Made by a program: the position numbers and the translations under genes. 64,000 bases of DNA from Intestinibacter sp964449895 (GTDB lineage Bacteria; Bacillota; Clostridia; Peptostreptococcales; Peptostreptococcaceae). Each line of letters opens with the position of its first letter. Position 1 is the stretch's first letter. The DNA is taken from the NCBI GenBank assembly GCA_964449895.1, contig CAYVBY010000007.1, positions 1 to 64,000 on the forward strand. The letters are read 5' to 3'. A model generated the notes under the pieces. That model had not been told where the DNA came from. It saw only the letters and a list, made by a program, of their open reading frames with translations, and ran no database searches. Of this stretch, positions 17,691-25,872 are shown piece by piece.

Positions 17691-17745
17691 TATTTTTATC
17701 TAATATCTATATTTTTATATTATTATTTTTACAAAAAAAAGTCAA

Positions 17746-18288
17746 TTATTTTCTATCTTCATCAGTTACTGCAAATACATAAGGTATATTTCTATAGTAA
17801 TCTCCGTAATTTAATCCATATCCAGCAACAAATTTATCTTCTATAGTAAATCCACAATAATCTGGAACTAATTCTACTTTTCTTCTACTTGGTTTATCTA
17901 ATAATACACAAGATTTTATACTATTAGGATTTTTAGATTTTAGATGATTTAATACATGATGCATAGTAAGAGCTGAATCTGTTATATCGTCAACGATTAA
18001 TACATCATATCCTTCTAAACTTCCTTTAATATCTACTACTACTTCTACATTACCGCTTGTACTAAATTCATTTCCATAACTTTTTGTAGTCATAAAATCA
18101 ATTTTAACTGGTATATTTATTGCTCTAACTAAATCTGCACAGAATATAAAACTTCCTCTTAATAAAGAAATTACCATTAATTTTTTATCTTTATAGTCTT
18201 CAGATATTTTATTACCTAATTCTTTTATTTTTTTATCAATGTCCTCTTCAGAACATAATGTCTCCCAAACTTTCTTTTCTATATCCAT
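17746..18288 (-). CDS. hpt: Hypoxanthine phosphoribosyltransferase
   Basis: Salvages hypoxanthine and guanine with PRPP. The PRPP-binding motif VLIVDDITDSALTM is at about residues 94-107; ISLLRGSFIF and the C-terminal YCGFTIEDKFVAGYG are family hallmarks. The 180-residue length is normal. The ATG follows AGGAATCGAA in the same frame. Single gene between the trpS leader and a spacer. Confidence 0.95.
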   Translation of the reverse strand: MDIEKKVWETLCSEEDIDKKIKELGNKISEDYKDKKLMVISLLRGSFIFCADLVRAINIPVKIDFMTTKSYGNEFSTSGNVEVVVDIKGSLEGYDVLIVDDITDSALTMHHVLNHLKSKNPNSIKSCVLLDKPSRRKVELVPDYCGFTIEDKFVAGYGLNYGDYYRNIPYVFAVTDEDRK

Positions 18289-18385
18289 TTCGATTCCTCC
18301 ATTATTCTAATATATCTATTTTATAACGATAAACAAATTATGTCTATATGAAATATTATGTATTTTATATAAAAGTAATTTAACT

Positions 18386-18432
18386 AGAAATAACTCTATT
18401 TCAGCTATTTATAAAAACTAAAATAGAGTTAC
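18386..18432 (-). terminator. Hairpin after the cysteine desulfidase gene
   Basis: AACTCTATTT and AAATAGAGTT arms flank a partly paired loop. It lies 30 bases after the stop of the desulfidase gene; the minus-strand T-run is short. Confidence 0.7.
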
Positions 18433-18463
18433 CTTCATTTAATAATATTATATTTAATTTTTA

Positions 18464-19780
18464 CTATTTAACTTTATTTATATCATTCATTACATCAATT
18501 ATTACTTGATCTGTAATTTGCATTCCTTGGTCACTTACTTTTCCTAAATTTTTAATAGATTCTTCTACTCTGTCACCAACTATACCATTTTTAGGTGGAA
18601 CATGGAATCCTTGTTTAGCTATTATAGAACTTTGGATTGCTGCAGATGCTGCAGAAGATAATTTTAATGCGCAACCAGCTTTAGCTCCATCACATATCAT
18701 ACCACTTAAGTTTGCTATCATATTTTCTATAGCTCCTTTTATGTGGTTTATATCTCTATCCATTAACCAAGATATACCCGCTGCTGATCCAGTAGATGCT
18801 GCTACACCACATCCACAAACTGCAGATAATCTACCAGTGTAGTTTTTGATGTATCCAGTTACTAAGTGAGATATAGCTAATGCTTTTGCTAAATTTTCAT
18901 CACTTTGTGGATATTTATTGTTATATGCAACTATTGGAAGTATTGCAGTTAAACCATGGTTACCACTACCATTAGAACTCATAACTGGCATTTTTATACC
19001 TGCCATTCTAGCATCAGAAGCTGCTGCTGTTAACATCATTGCTTCAGTTAATAAGTCATTAGACATATATCCTTCTTCTTTTGCTCTTTTTATACCAAAT
19101 CCAACGCCTATTCCAGCCTTATTATTTAATCCAAAATTAGCTATTTCCATATTCATTGTAATTCCATCTAATAAGAATTTAATATCTTCAAATTCCATTT
19201 TTTCAACATTTTTAACTAATTCTTCTATATTAGTAGTATCCATTAATGTTTCTTTTGGTTTTGAATCAACTTCTGCTTCACTTTCTTCTTGATTATAATC
19301 TCCTGTATTTAATAATACTTCCTGATTTTTTTGTAAGTAAACAAAATTATCATGTTTTTCTTTTATAACTACTTTAGCTATATTATTTTTACCTCTTAAA
19401 TCAACTTCGATAAATACTTTATCCTTAGTTTGAGCTGGAATTATATTTATTGGATTTGTATCCATATAGTTTTCTGATTCTTTTACTTGTTCTTCATCTA
19501 ATGTTTCTAAAACTGTTAATCCATTTTCTGAATGTCCTCCAACAAATCCCATAGCAACGGCTATTTTAAGTCCTAATCTTTCTGTACCTGGTATTCCTAC
19601 ACACATACCATTTTTATATATACTTGGACTTACTAATATTCTATTTTCTACTATTTCTTCTCCTAGTAATTCTTTAGCTTTTGCACAAGCTAGTGCAACT
19701 GCTACTGGTTCTGTACATCCTAATGCAGGTTTTACTTCTGAAACTAATATATCAATTAATTGTTTTCTTAAATCTCTCAT
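18464..19780 (-). CDS. cdsB: L-cysteine desulfidase (UPF0597/CyuA family)
   Basis: Degrades L-cysteine to pyruvate, sulfide and ammonia; the family holds a [4Fe-4S] cluster related to that of serine dehydratase. The 438 residues contain cysteines in ALGCTEPVAVALACA near the N-terminus, SAVCGCGVAASTGSAAG, and MICDGAKAGCALKLSSAA, the expected cluster region. ATG follows AGGAGGTATTAAT. A sigma-54 promoter lies about 60 bases upstream, and the adjacent sigma-54 activator is the probable regulator, as for CdsR and CdsB in C. difficile. Confidence 0.92.
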   Translation of the reverse strand: MRDLRKQLIDILVSEVKPALGCTEPVAVALACAKAKELLGEEIVENRILVSPSIYKNGMCVGIPGTERLGLKIAVAMGFVGGHSENGLTVLETLDEEQVKESENYMDTNPINIIPAQTKDKVFIEVDLRGKNNIAKVVIKEKHDNFVYLQKNQEVLLNTGDYNQEESEAEVDSKPKETLMDTTNIEELVKNVEKMEFEDIKFLLDGITMNMEIANFGLNNKAGIGVGFGIKRAKEEGYMSNDLLTEAMMLTAAASDARMAGIKMPVMSSNGSGNHGLTAILPIVAYNNKYPQSDENLAKALAISHLVTGYIKNYTGRLSAVCGCGVAASTGSAAGISWLMDRDINHIKGAIENMIANLSGMICDGAKAGCALKLSSAASAAIQSSIIAKQGFHVPPKNGIVGDRVEESIKNLGKVSDQGMQITDQVIIDVMNDINKVK

Positions 19781-19835
19781 ATTAATACCTCCTAAATTAA
19801 AATAAATTATTAAAAATTCTACTCAATTATTTATA

Positions 19836-19853
19836 TAGCATTTTTCATGCCAA
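19836..19853 (-). promoter_or_regulatory. Sigma-54 (-24/-12) promoter of the cysteine desulfidase
   Basis: The minus strand reads TTGGCATGAAAAATGCTA: GG and GC are separated by exactly 10 bases, as required for RpoN. It lies 56 bases before the cdsB start codon and next to a sigma-54 activator gene. Confidence 0.87.
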
Positions 19854-19936
19854 CTTTTTATTTTATTAAAAATATTTTTTTATTAACTGTGTTTAAGTTA
19901 TACTCTTAAAAAGAATTTAAATTTATTATTTTATAT

Positions 19937-19963
19937 TTAAATTTTTTAAGTTAAAAAATTTAA
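19937..19963. promoter_or_regulatory. Perfect 27-bp palindrome, candidate activator site
   Basis: Thirteen bases on each side pair around a central G (core AAATTTTTTAA-G-TTAAAAAATTT). It is 84 bases upstream of the -24 box, where enhancer sites of sigma-54 activators usually lie. It is pure AT apart from the centre, so function is inferred. Confidence 0.45.
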
Positions 19964-19978
19964 TATTTTCTCAAATAT

Positions 19979-20026
19979 AAAAAAAAATATCTCAAAATGA
20001 GATTTTGTATCATTTTGAGACAGTTT
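19979..20026 (-). terminator. Terminator of the sigma-54 activator gene
   Basis: CTCAAAATGA and TCATTTTGAG form a 10-bp stem three bases beyond the gene end; the minus strand continues with ATATTTTTTTTT. Confidence 0.9.
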
Positions 20027-20028
20027 TT

Positions 20029-21801
20029 CTAAAAATAATCTTTATATTTTTCCATTTTTCTATATAAAGTTGCTCTAGATATACCCAAAGCCTTTGCAGC
20101 TAATTCTTTATCTTTTTTATAGTCTTTATATAAATCTAGTGCTTTTTTTATTTCTCTTATTTCTAATTCCTCTAAAGTAATTATTTCACTTTTTTCTAAG
20201 TTTGATTCCTTTACATCACTTACAACAGTCAAAGATTTAGGCATAGAATCTATCGTAAGCATATCTGTTGTAGACATATTTATACTGTATTCTATTACAT
20301 TTTGTAATTCTCTTACATTACCTGGCCAATTATAATTCATTAATAATTGCTTAGCATTTGCTTCTATTCCTACAATTTTCTTACCAAGCTTATCAGAATA
20401 TTCCTTTATCATATAATCAATCATCAAAGGTATATCTTCTTTACGCTCTCTAAGACTTGGAAGTTTTATAGGAATTACATTTAACCTATAATATAAATCT
20501 TCTCTAAATGCTCCACTTTTTACCATTTCGTTCAAATTTTTATTTGTAGCTGCTATAATTCTTACATCTATAAATATATTACTTTTTCCACCTATTTTAT
20601 CAAGTTCACGTTCCTGTAAAACTCTAAGTAATTTAGCTTGAAGATGTAAGCTCATATCTCCTATTTCATCTAAGAATATAGATCCTTTATCTGCTAATTC
20701 AAATTTTCCTAGCTTACCACCTTTTTTAGCACCTGTAAAAGCTCCTTCTTCATAACCAAACAGTTCACTTTCAAGTAAATTATCTGGAATAGCAGCACAA
20801 TTTACAGTTACAAATGGATTGTCTGCTCTATCACTATGATTATGTATTGATCTAGCAAATAACTCCTTCCCAGTTCCACTTTCCCCTGTAATAAGTACTG
20901 TAGAAGTTGAATTAGATGCTATAAGAGCACTTTTCTTAGTTTGATTTATAAGCTCACTACAACCTGTTATATTTTCTAATGTAATTTTATAATCTTTATT
21001 TATTTTATTATAATTTTTTATAGCCTCTCTTTTTTCTATAAAATCTATAACATATCCTTTAAAATTACCTTTTAACATAATCTTATTTATGTTATAAATG
21101 CCTTTTACATTCCTATTATTCTTATTGTAAATAAAAGTACCCATTTTATATTTACTCAAATCATCATTGTTTGTCTTTTTTATAAAATCTAAAGTATCAA
21201 AAATACTATCTCCATAAATATTTTTTTCTTGTAAATTAAATAATTCTTGAAATTTTTGGTTACATTTATCCAAATATCCATCTATATCTACAGAAACTAC
21301 TGCTTTATCCATACTATTTAAAAGTATTTCTAATTTCTTTTTTTCAAGTTCTAGCTCTTCAGTATTTATGTAAGCTTTTAATTTACTAGAAATCAAATCA
21401 GCCATTCTTTTTAAGAAATTTATCAAATCATCTATACTATTTTTCATCATATCTGATTGTTCCTTATTGAAAGCTATAAGACCTATAACTCCATAAGATT
21501 TGCCATCTAGCACTATTGGACAGCATATTTCTGCAAACTCAGTGCAATTTCCTATTTGATCACAACCACTACATATACAACTTTGTCTAGGTTCTTCAAT
21601 AAAAATTTCCACCTGTTCTATAAATGCCCTTTTAAAAGCTGAATAACCATCTAATTTATGTCCAATTTTATTTATATATTTTCCTGTTCCTGCAATTCTT
21701 ACAAAATCATCATCTACTATTGTTACATCTATATTCAAAACTGATAAAATTGCCTCTGCTATATTCTGTATATCATCTTTAATATTTTCTAGATTTTTCA
21801 T
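20029..21801 (-). CDS. cdsR: Sigma-54-dependent regulator of cysteine degradation
   Basis: A bacterial enhancer-binding protein of about 590 residues. Residues 1-145 form a sensory domain with a cysteine cluster (CICSGCDQIGNCTEFAEICC), about 155-255 a PAS-like domain, about 270-500 the AAA+ module with Walker A GESGTGKE and the sigma-54 contact loop GAFTGA, and the last 45 a Fis-type helix-turn-helix. ATG 21801 has better spacing to AAGGG than the ATG at 21810. It is next to cdsB and its -24/-12 promoter, like CdsR of C. difficile. The cysteines may sense thiol or bind metal; that is inferred. Confidence 0.9.
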   Translation of the reverse strand: MKNLENIKDDIQNIAEAILSVLNIDVTIVDDDFVRIAGTGKYINKIGHKLDGYSAFKRAFIEQVEIFIEEPRQSCICSGCDQIGNCTEFAEICCPIVLDGKSYGVIGLIAFNKEQSDMMKNSIDDLINFLKRMADLISSKLKAYINTEELELEKKKLEILLNSMDKAVVSVDIDGYLDKCNQKFQELFNLQEKNIYGDSIFDTLDFIKKTNNDDLSKYKMGTFIYNKNNRNVKGIYNINKIMLKGNFKGYVIDFIEKREAIKNYNKINKDYKITLENITGCSELINQTKKSALIASNSTSTVLITGESGTGKELFARSIHNHSDRADNPFVTVNCAAIPDNLLESELFGYEEGAFTGAKKGGKLGKFELADKGSIFLDEIGDMSLHLQAKLLRVLQERELDKIGGKSNIFIDVRIIAATNKNLNEMVKSGAFREDLYYRLNVIPIKLPSLRERKEDIPLMIDYMIKEYSDKLGKKIVGIEANAKQLLMNYNWPGNVRELQNVIEYSINMSTTDMLTIDSMPKSLTVVSDVKESNLEKSEIITLEELEIREIKKALDLYKDYKKDKELAAKALGISRATLYRKMEKYKDYF

Positions 21802-21943
21802 TATAATCATCCCTTATTTTATTATTAATAAGTATTTCTTTTATGTCTTTTAATAATAGCAATATCTTATTAAGTGTAAATTGAATACTTATAAGTACAA
21901 CAAATAACATCACTACTAAAACCATAGTATAATTAATTGTCAA
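21779..21943 (-). CDS. Small membrane protein overlapping the start of cdsR
   Basis: A 54-residue ORF with TTG start (21943, or a TTG one codon up) and a strong AGGAGGTG before it. Residues about 6-32 are very hydrophobic (TMVLVVMLFVVLISI), followed by a charged tail rich in Lys, Asp and Glu, as in single-pass small membrane proteins. Its last eight codons overlap the first codons of cdsR in another frame, so translation is probably coupled. I do not recognise the family. Confidence 0.65.
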   Translation of the reverse strand: MTINYTMVLVVMLFVVLISIQFTLNKILLLLKDIKEILINNKIRDDYNEKSRKY

Positions 21944-21970
21944 CAAGTACACCTCCTAATTTTATAAATA

Positions 21971-22000
21971 AAAAATCCTCTATATTTTACTAGAGGATAA
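21971..22000 (-). terminator. Terminator of the ssb-like gene
   Basis: ATCCTCT and AGAGGAT pair around a 10-base loop; on the minus strand ATTTTTTATTT follows. It lies about 140 bases after the SSB-like gene and just before the small membrane ORF. Confidence 0.85.
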
Positions 22001-22137
22001 ATTTTAATTAATAATTTTCCATAAGTATAAGAAAATCTTTATTTTTAATAATCATGATGTTGATTTTTTTTAAATATATATATGGAATTTATTAGTTATA
22101 TTTTACATCTTTTATAAAAATTTTTATACTTAAATAT

Positions 22138-22764
22138 TTAAATTTCTTCTACCTTTTTTATTTTAGAAACAGAAACTTCATAAGCTACTTTTTTAAGTAT
22201 ATTATTTTCATCTATCTTCTTCTCATAAAATCTACTTTGAACTCTTCCCCACATTTGAACTCTATCGCCTACTTTTAAATTTCTCGCAAATTTAGCATTT
22301 CTTCCCCAAATTATAGAAGGTATATAATCAGATTTATTATAAGGTCTATTTATTGCTACTAACAAATCTGTTATTTCTCTTCCTAGAGGTGTTTTTCTGT
22401 ATATAGGTTGTTTACATATATATCCATCTAAATAAATACTATTTGGATCTTTGCTATCTTCCTCCATAGGCTTTATTTCTCTAACAAATACAGTTAATAC
22501 TAATTTATTTCTCTCTCCATCATTTTTATTATAGGATCTTAATTGACCTATTATATTTACATTTTTCTCCTCTTCTAAATCTATACCTTGTAATAATCGT
22601 TCCGATATAGTAATAGGTAATACATCATAAAAATCACTAAGTCTATTTATTTTTATTTTAGTGCTATAAAATTTTTCTCCAAAAATTTCGTGGCTAAATT
22701 CTAAATTATCTTCTATTTTGCCTCTTAAATTCACAATATTTGTATCGTCTTTAATAACTACCAT
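22138..22764 (-). CDS. Single-stranded DNA-binding protein with two OB folds
   Basis: A 208-residue protein that looks like two SSB-type OB folds in tandem: residues about 8-100 (NLRGKIEDN..KFYSTKIKI..LVLTVFVREI) and 108-205 (IYLDGYICKQPIYRKTPLGREITDLLVAINRPY..SDYIPSIIWGRNAKFARNLKVGDRVQMWGR). The second half keeps the canonical SSB pattern of glycine and aromatic positions. There is no acidic C-terminal tail, so it is not the housekeeping SSB. The ATG follows a GGGGGG ribosome site. A role in recombination or repair is possible. Confidence 0.8.
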   Translation of the reverse strand: MVVIKDDTNIVNLRGKIEDNLEFSHEIFGEKFYSTKIKINRLSDFYDVLPITISERLLQGIDLEEEKNVNIIGQLRSYNKNDGERNKLVLTVFVREIKPMEEDSKDPNSIYLDGYICKQPIYRKTPLGREITDLLVAINRPYNKSDYIPSIIWGRNAKFARNLKVGDRVQMWGRVQSRFYEKKIDENNILKKVAYEVSVSKIKKVEEI

Positions 22765-22872
22765 ACTTTTTATCCCCCCGAATTTGTTATTTATCTCCTC
22801 ATCCTCTATATATAATAAATATATTTTTTTAATGTCTCATTTATTACTCTTTGTTATTTTTTATGTATCAAA

Positions 22873-23622
22873 TTATTTTAACCTTTGTACTCCAGATGAA
22901 TCTATATAATAATTATCTTGATATATTAACTCAGAAAGTCTAATCATATTATACTTATTTTTTTCAAAATAGCATATAATTTGTTCTAAATATTCATCTA
23001 CATCTCTTCTATCACAGTGAAATAATATTATAGACCCTGGTGAAGTACTTTTCAATACTCTATCAACTATATGCTTAGAATCAATATTTTTCCAATCCAT
23101 AGAATCAACATCCCACTTTATCACTTTGTAACCTAATGATTGGCAAATATTTATTTCCTTTTCATTTATTTCTCCAAACGGAGGTCTAAATAAATTAGTT
23201 TTACTTCCTGTTATATTTTCTATCTTTTGTGAAGTGATTTGCAATTCGTTTTTTATTTCATCCTCTGAAATTTCATTAAAATAAGTATGACTATTAGAAT
23301 GGTTAGCTATTTCATGTCCTCTTTTATATATCTCTTCAACTAAATTTTGATTTTTATCAACCCATTTTCCTACAACAAAAAAAGTTGCCTTCACATTATA
23401 TTTATCTAATATATATAATATATCATTTATTTTTTTATCGCTGTAGGAAACATCAAATGTTAAAGATATATTTTTTTCATTTGTATCAACCCTATGTATC
23501 GGTATGTCCATATTTTTTTCACAAAAAAATACTTTTATACAATAAACTAATGCAAAAATTAAAGCTAATCCAACAAAAAACAAAATTATACTACTTAAAA
23601 AAGCTCGAATTCTAGCAAACAT
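22873..23622 (-). CDS. Polysaccharide deacetylase, PdaB-like
   Basis: A 249-residue carbohydrate esterase family 4 protein with an N-terminal membrane anchor (residues about 8-28). The NodB domain has SLTFDVSYSD (catalytic Asp), the metal pair GHEIANHSNSH, RPPFGE, KWDVDSMDW and ILFHC. TFDVS in place of TFDDG is the form found in the PdaB sporulation branch, so a role in spore cortex or spore surface peptidoglycan is likely. It lies near the small acid-soluble spore protein gene. Confidence 0.85.
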   Translation of the reverse strand: MFARIRAFLSSIILFFVGLALIFALVYCIKVFFCEKNMDIPIHRVDTNEKNISLTFDVSYSDKKINDILYILDKYNVKATFFVVGKWVDKNQNLVEEIYKRGHEIANHSNSHTYFNEISEDEIKNELQITSQKIENITGSKTNLFRPPFGEINEKEINICQSLGYKVIKWDVDSMDWKNIDSKHIVDRVLKSTSPGSIILFHCDRRDVDEYLEQIICYFEKNKYNMIRLSELIYQDNYYIDSSGVQRLK

Positions 23623-23648
23623 GTCTCTCCTCCTTTTTATTTTTATAT

Positions 23649-23765
23649 AAAGAAATCTTTATTCTTAAGATTTTTTAAAAATGTAGATTTTTTTGAAACA
23701 TACGACAGAAATTATAGTTATCCACAATTTTTAAATGAATGTAATTTCCTATGTGTTATTAAAAA
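23649..23765 (+). repeat. Dispersed two-hairpin repeat, copy C
   Basis: Near-complete copy. Left arm AAAGAAATCT pairs with AGATTTTTTT; right hairpin GAAATTATA with TAATTTCCTATGTGTT. TTATCCACA (perfect DnaA-box sequence) is in the loop at 23718-23726. First of two tandem copies before the spore protein gene. Confidence 0.85.
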
Positions 23766-23811
23766 TTTATTTTTTTAAACGCAAAAAAATAACTACTTTT
23801 TTTAAATATAT

Positions 23812-23929
23812 AAAGAAATATTTATTCTAAAGATATTTCAATAATGTAGATTTTTTTGAAACACATTGATAGAAATTATAATTATCCATAATTTTTAAAT
23901 GAATATAATTTCCTATGTATTATAAAAAT
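23812..23929 (+). repeat. Dispersed two-hairpin repeat, copy D
   Basis: Near-complete copy, same orientation as copy C and about 46 bases from it. The loop reads TTATCCATA (one change from a DnaA box) at 23882-23890. The right end has TATGTATTATAAAAA instead of TATGTGTTATAAAAA. Confidence 0.85.
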
Positions 23930-23988
23930 CACTATATTCCCATATTTTTTTAGAATATAATATTTAGATTTGGAGAAATTATAATTAA

Positions 23989-24008
23989 CAACATCAAACA
24001 AGATGTTG
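23989..24008 (+). other. Leader hairpin of the spore protein mRNA
   Basis: CAACATC and GATGTTG pair over seven bases around AAACAA, ending eight bases before the AAGGAGG ribosome site. A 5' hairpin at this place often stabilises the mRNA. Confidence 0.5.
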
Positions 24009-24031
24009 ATTACCTTAAGGAGGAATTTACT

Positions 24032-24238
24032 ATGACAAATAATAATAACAGACAAGTTGTTCCCGAGGCTAAGGCTGCATTAAACCAAATGAAGTTAGAA
24101 ATAGCTAATGAATTAGGTTTATCTAACTATGAAACAGTAGATAAAGGTAATTTAACAGCTAGACAAAATGGCTATGTTGGTGGTTACATGACTAAAAGAT
24201 TAGTCGAAATGGCTGAAAAACAAATGGCTGGAAAATAG
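24032..24238 (+). CDS. Alpha/beta-type small acid-soluble spore protein
   Basis: Binds and protects DNA in the dormant spore and is degraded by GPR at germination. The 68 residues show the family core: KLEIANELGL (GPR cleavage site), GNLTARQNGYVGGYMTKRLVEMAEKQM. Length is typical. TTAAGGAGGAATTTACT gives a strong ribosome site. Expression should depend on the forespore sigma-G; I could not find a convincing sigma-G promoter. Two tandem dispersed repeats lie upstream. Confidence 0.96.
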   Translation: MTNNNNRQVVPEAKAALNQMKLEIANELGLSNYETVDKGNLTARQNGYVGGYMTKRLVEMAEKQMAGK

Positions 24239-24260
24239 TAAATTTTGTATACTTGAGTGT

Positions 24261-24347
24261 TAAAATCCACTACAAATTTGCGGTGGATAAGTACAAACAA
24301 GTCAAAATATATTTATTCTAAGATAAATATAATTTTTACTTGTTTAA
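24261..24347 (+). other. Structured 3' untranslated region of the spore protein gene
   Basis: Two hairpins lie between stop codon and terminator: ATCCAC/GTGGAT at about 24266-24290, and a longer one at about 24294-24347 whose outer arms AAACAAGT/ACTTGTTT enclose inner arms ATATTTAT/ATAAATAT. Together with the terminator this makes a three-hairpin tail that might stabilise the message. Confidence 0.5.
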
Positions 24348-24353
24348 ACAAAG

Positions 24354-24381
24354 AAGGCCACCCTCTGGTGGTCTTTTTTTT
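24354..24381 (+). terminator. Terminator of the spore protein gene
   Basis: AAGGCCACC pairs with GGTGGTCTT around CTCT and is followed by a run of eight or more T. Strong intrinsic terminator. Confidence 0.95.
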
Positions 24382-24467
24382 ATAAAAATTTAAATATTTT
24401 ATACCTTTTATTTTTCTATATTTTAGTTTAATATAGTATTATAATAGTTTATTGGAGGATGATAAAT

Positions 24468-25004
24468 ATGTTTGAAAATTCATCTGAAGAAACAGCTTAC
24501 CATAAGCTTTTAATATTATATATTTTATATAAAATTAAAATGGATTTGACAAATTCTCAAATCACTCAAGTTGTTTTAGAAACTGAAATGATGAATTATT
24601 TCTCGTTACAACAGCTTTTATCACAACTTATGGAATCAAAATTTTTAAAACTACATAATGACTCTGATAAAGAATTTTACTGTTTAACTCAAAAAGGTCT
24701 TGAAACACTAGAGTCTCTTATGTTAAAAATTCCAAGTGATTCAGCTAACAAAATCGATCATTATATAAAATTAAATAAAGAAAGTTTATTAGCTGAAACT
24801 CAAATAAAATCTAGTTTTGTTAGACAAAGTGAAAATGAGTTTATTGTTAATCTTAGAGTCATAGAGAATCAAAGTAATTTAATAGACCTAAATTTAAATG
24901 TTTCTTCTGAAAAACAAGCAAATTTAATTTGCAATAACTGGAAAAAGAATGCTTCTCATATGTATGCTGAAGTAATAAATCTACTTACTACATATAAAAA
25001 GTAG
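24468..25004 (+). CDS. DUF4364 family protein (winged-helix-like)
   Basis: A 178-residue protein matching the DUF4364 family conserved in Clostridia: N-terminal YHKLLILYILYKIKMDLTNSQIT and EFYCLTQKGLETLE suggest a winged-helix fold of the PadR/MarR kind; the C-terminal part has a predicted beta-rich domain. Function is unknown. An ATG at 24459 directly abuts GGAGG, so I chose ATG 24468 with 9-base spacing. It converges on the beta-propeller gene with one base between the stop codons. Confidence 0.8.
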   Translation: MFENSSEETAYHKLLILYILYKIKMDLTNSQITQVVLETEMMNYFSLQQLLSQLMESKFLKLHNDSDKEFYCLTQKGLETLESLMLKIPSDSANKIDHYIKLNKESLLAETQIKSSFVRQSENEFIVNLRVIENQSNLIDLNLNVSSEKQANLICNNWKKNASHMYAEVINLLTTYKK

Positions 25005-25033
25005 CCTACAAACAAATTATTGTTGTAGGCTCT
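25000..25033. terminator. Terminator spanning the two convergent stop codons
   Basis: AGCCTACAA and TTGTAGGCT form a 9-bp stem that begins in the stop codon of the DUF4364 gene and covers the last codons and the stop of the convergent gene. CTTTT follows on the plus strand and ACTTTTTATATG on the minus strand. Confidence 0.8.
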
Positions 25034-25872
25034 TTTCCTACTCTAATTTCCTTTATAAGTTGATTTGTTTTCGTATCATAAACTTTTACAGTATTATTTG
25101 TAGTATCTGACACAAATAAATTATTAAAGTCCTTAGATATTTCTAATCCCTGTGGAATTCCATCAACTTTTATTTTACCTATATATTTGCCCATTTTATA
25201 ATCTAAAATTTTTATTTGATTATAACCTAAATCACTTACATAAACTTTATTATCTCTATAATTAAACTTTATCTGAACAGGCAATAATAACTCCTCAAAA
25301 ATATCTACTATATCAAGAGTTTCTTCATTTAAAATAACTAATTTCCCGTCTAATGTCGATATATATATTTCACCCTTTTTCTTATCTATCTCTAAATGCC
25401 AAGCTTTAAAATCTGTATCTACTTTTCTTTCAATAATTTGATTTTTAACATCTATACATACTATAGAGTTTATACATGGAACATATAATCTATTTTTTTC
25501 CTCATAATACCCAAATCCATGTGGCATGTCATCAACACTAATCATAGTTATTAGATCAAGATTATATTTATTTATTATATAAATGCTGTTAGTATCCTCA
25601 TTCGATATAAATAACTTATTTCCATTTAAAAATATTTGACTTAAACTTCCTCCTACAGATACAGAATCAATTATTTTCTCACTTTTTATATCTAAAGTAT
25701 AGAGAGTTCCATTTGTTAAGCTAGGAATAAATATTTTTTCTTGATTTTTATCTACACAAAAATGATGAGGATAAATATTGTCCTTCAGCTCAATTTCTCT
25801 TTCCGTTTCAAGAGTTTCGTAATCAATGACACTTATACTATGTGATAAATAATTAGAAATATATATCTTCAA
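25006..25872 (-). CDS. YncE-like beta-propeller protein
   Basis: A 288-residue protein made of about seven repeats of 40 residues with the pattern YISNYLSHSISVIDYETLE, VFISNEDTNSIYIINKY-like, VYVSDLGYNQIKILDY and LFVSDTTNNTVKVYDTKT, typical of YVTN/YncE beta-propellers. No signal peptide is visible, so it seems cytoplasmic, unlike YncE. Function unknown. Its terminator overlaps its own 3' end. Confidence 0.82.
   Translation of the reverse strand: MKIYISNYLSHSISVIDYETLETEREIELKDNIYPHHFCVDKNQEKIFIPSLTNGTLYTLDIKSEKIIDSVSVGGSLSQIFLNGNKLFISNEDTNSIYIINKYNLDLITMISVDDMPHGFGYYEEKNRLYVPCINSIVCIDVKNQIIERKVDTDFKAWHLEIDKKKGEIYISTLDGKLVILNEETLDIVDIFEELLLPVQIKFNYRDNKVYVSDLGYNQIKILDYKMGKYIGKIKVDGIPQGLEISKDFNNLFVSDTTNNTVKVYDTKTNQLIKEIRVGKEPTTIICL

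Noticed and set aside
23649..23929. Tandem repeats with DnaA boxes as a replication origin
   Set aside because: Only one perfect box here, no dnaA gene, no box cluster, and the same element occurs singly elsewhere.
23649..23929. CRISPR array
   Set aside because: Only two units of about 115 bp with a spacer of about 46 bases and no cas genes; the unit is a dispersed intergenic repeat.
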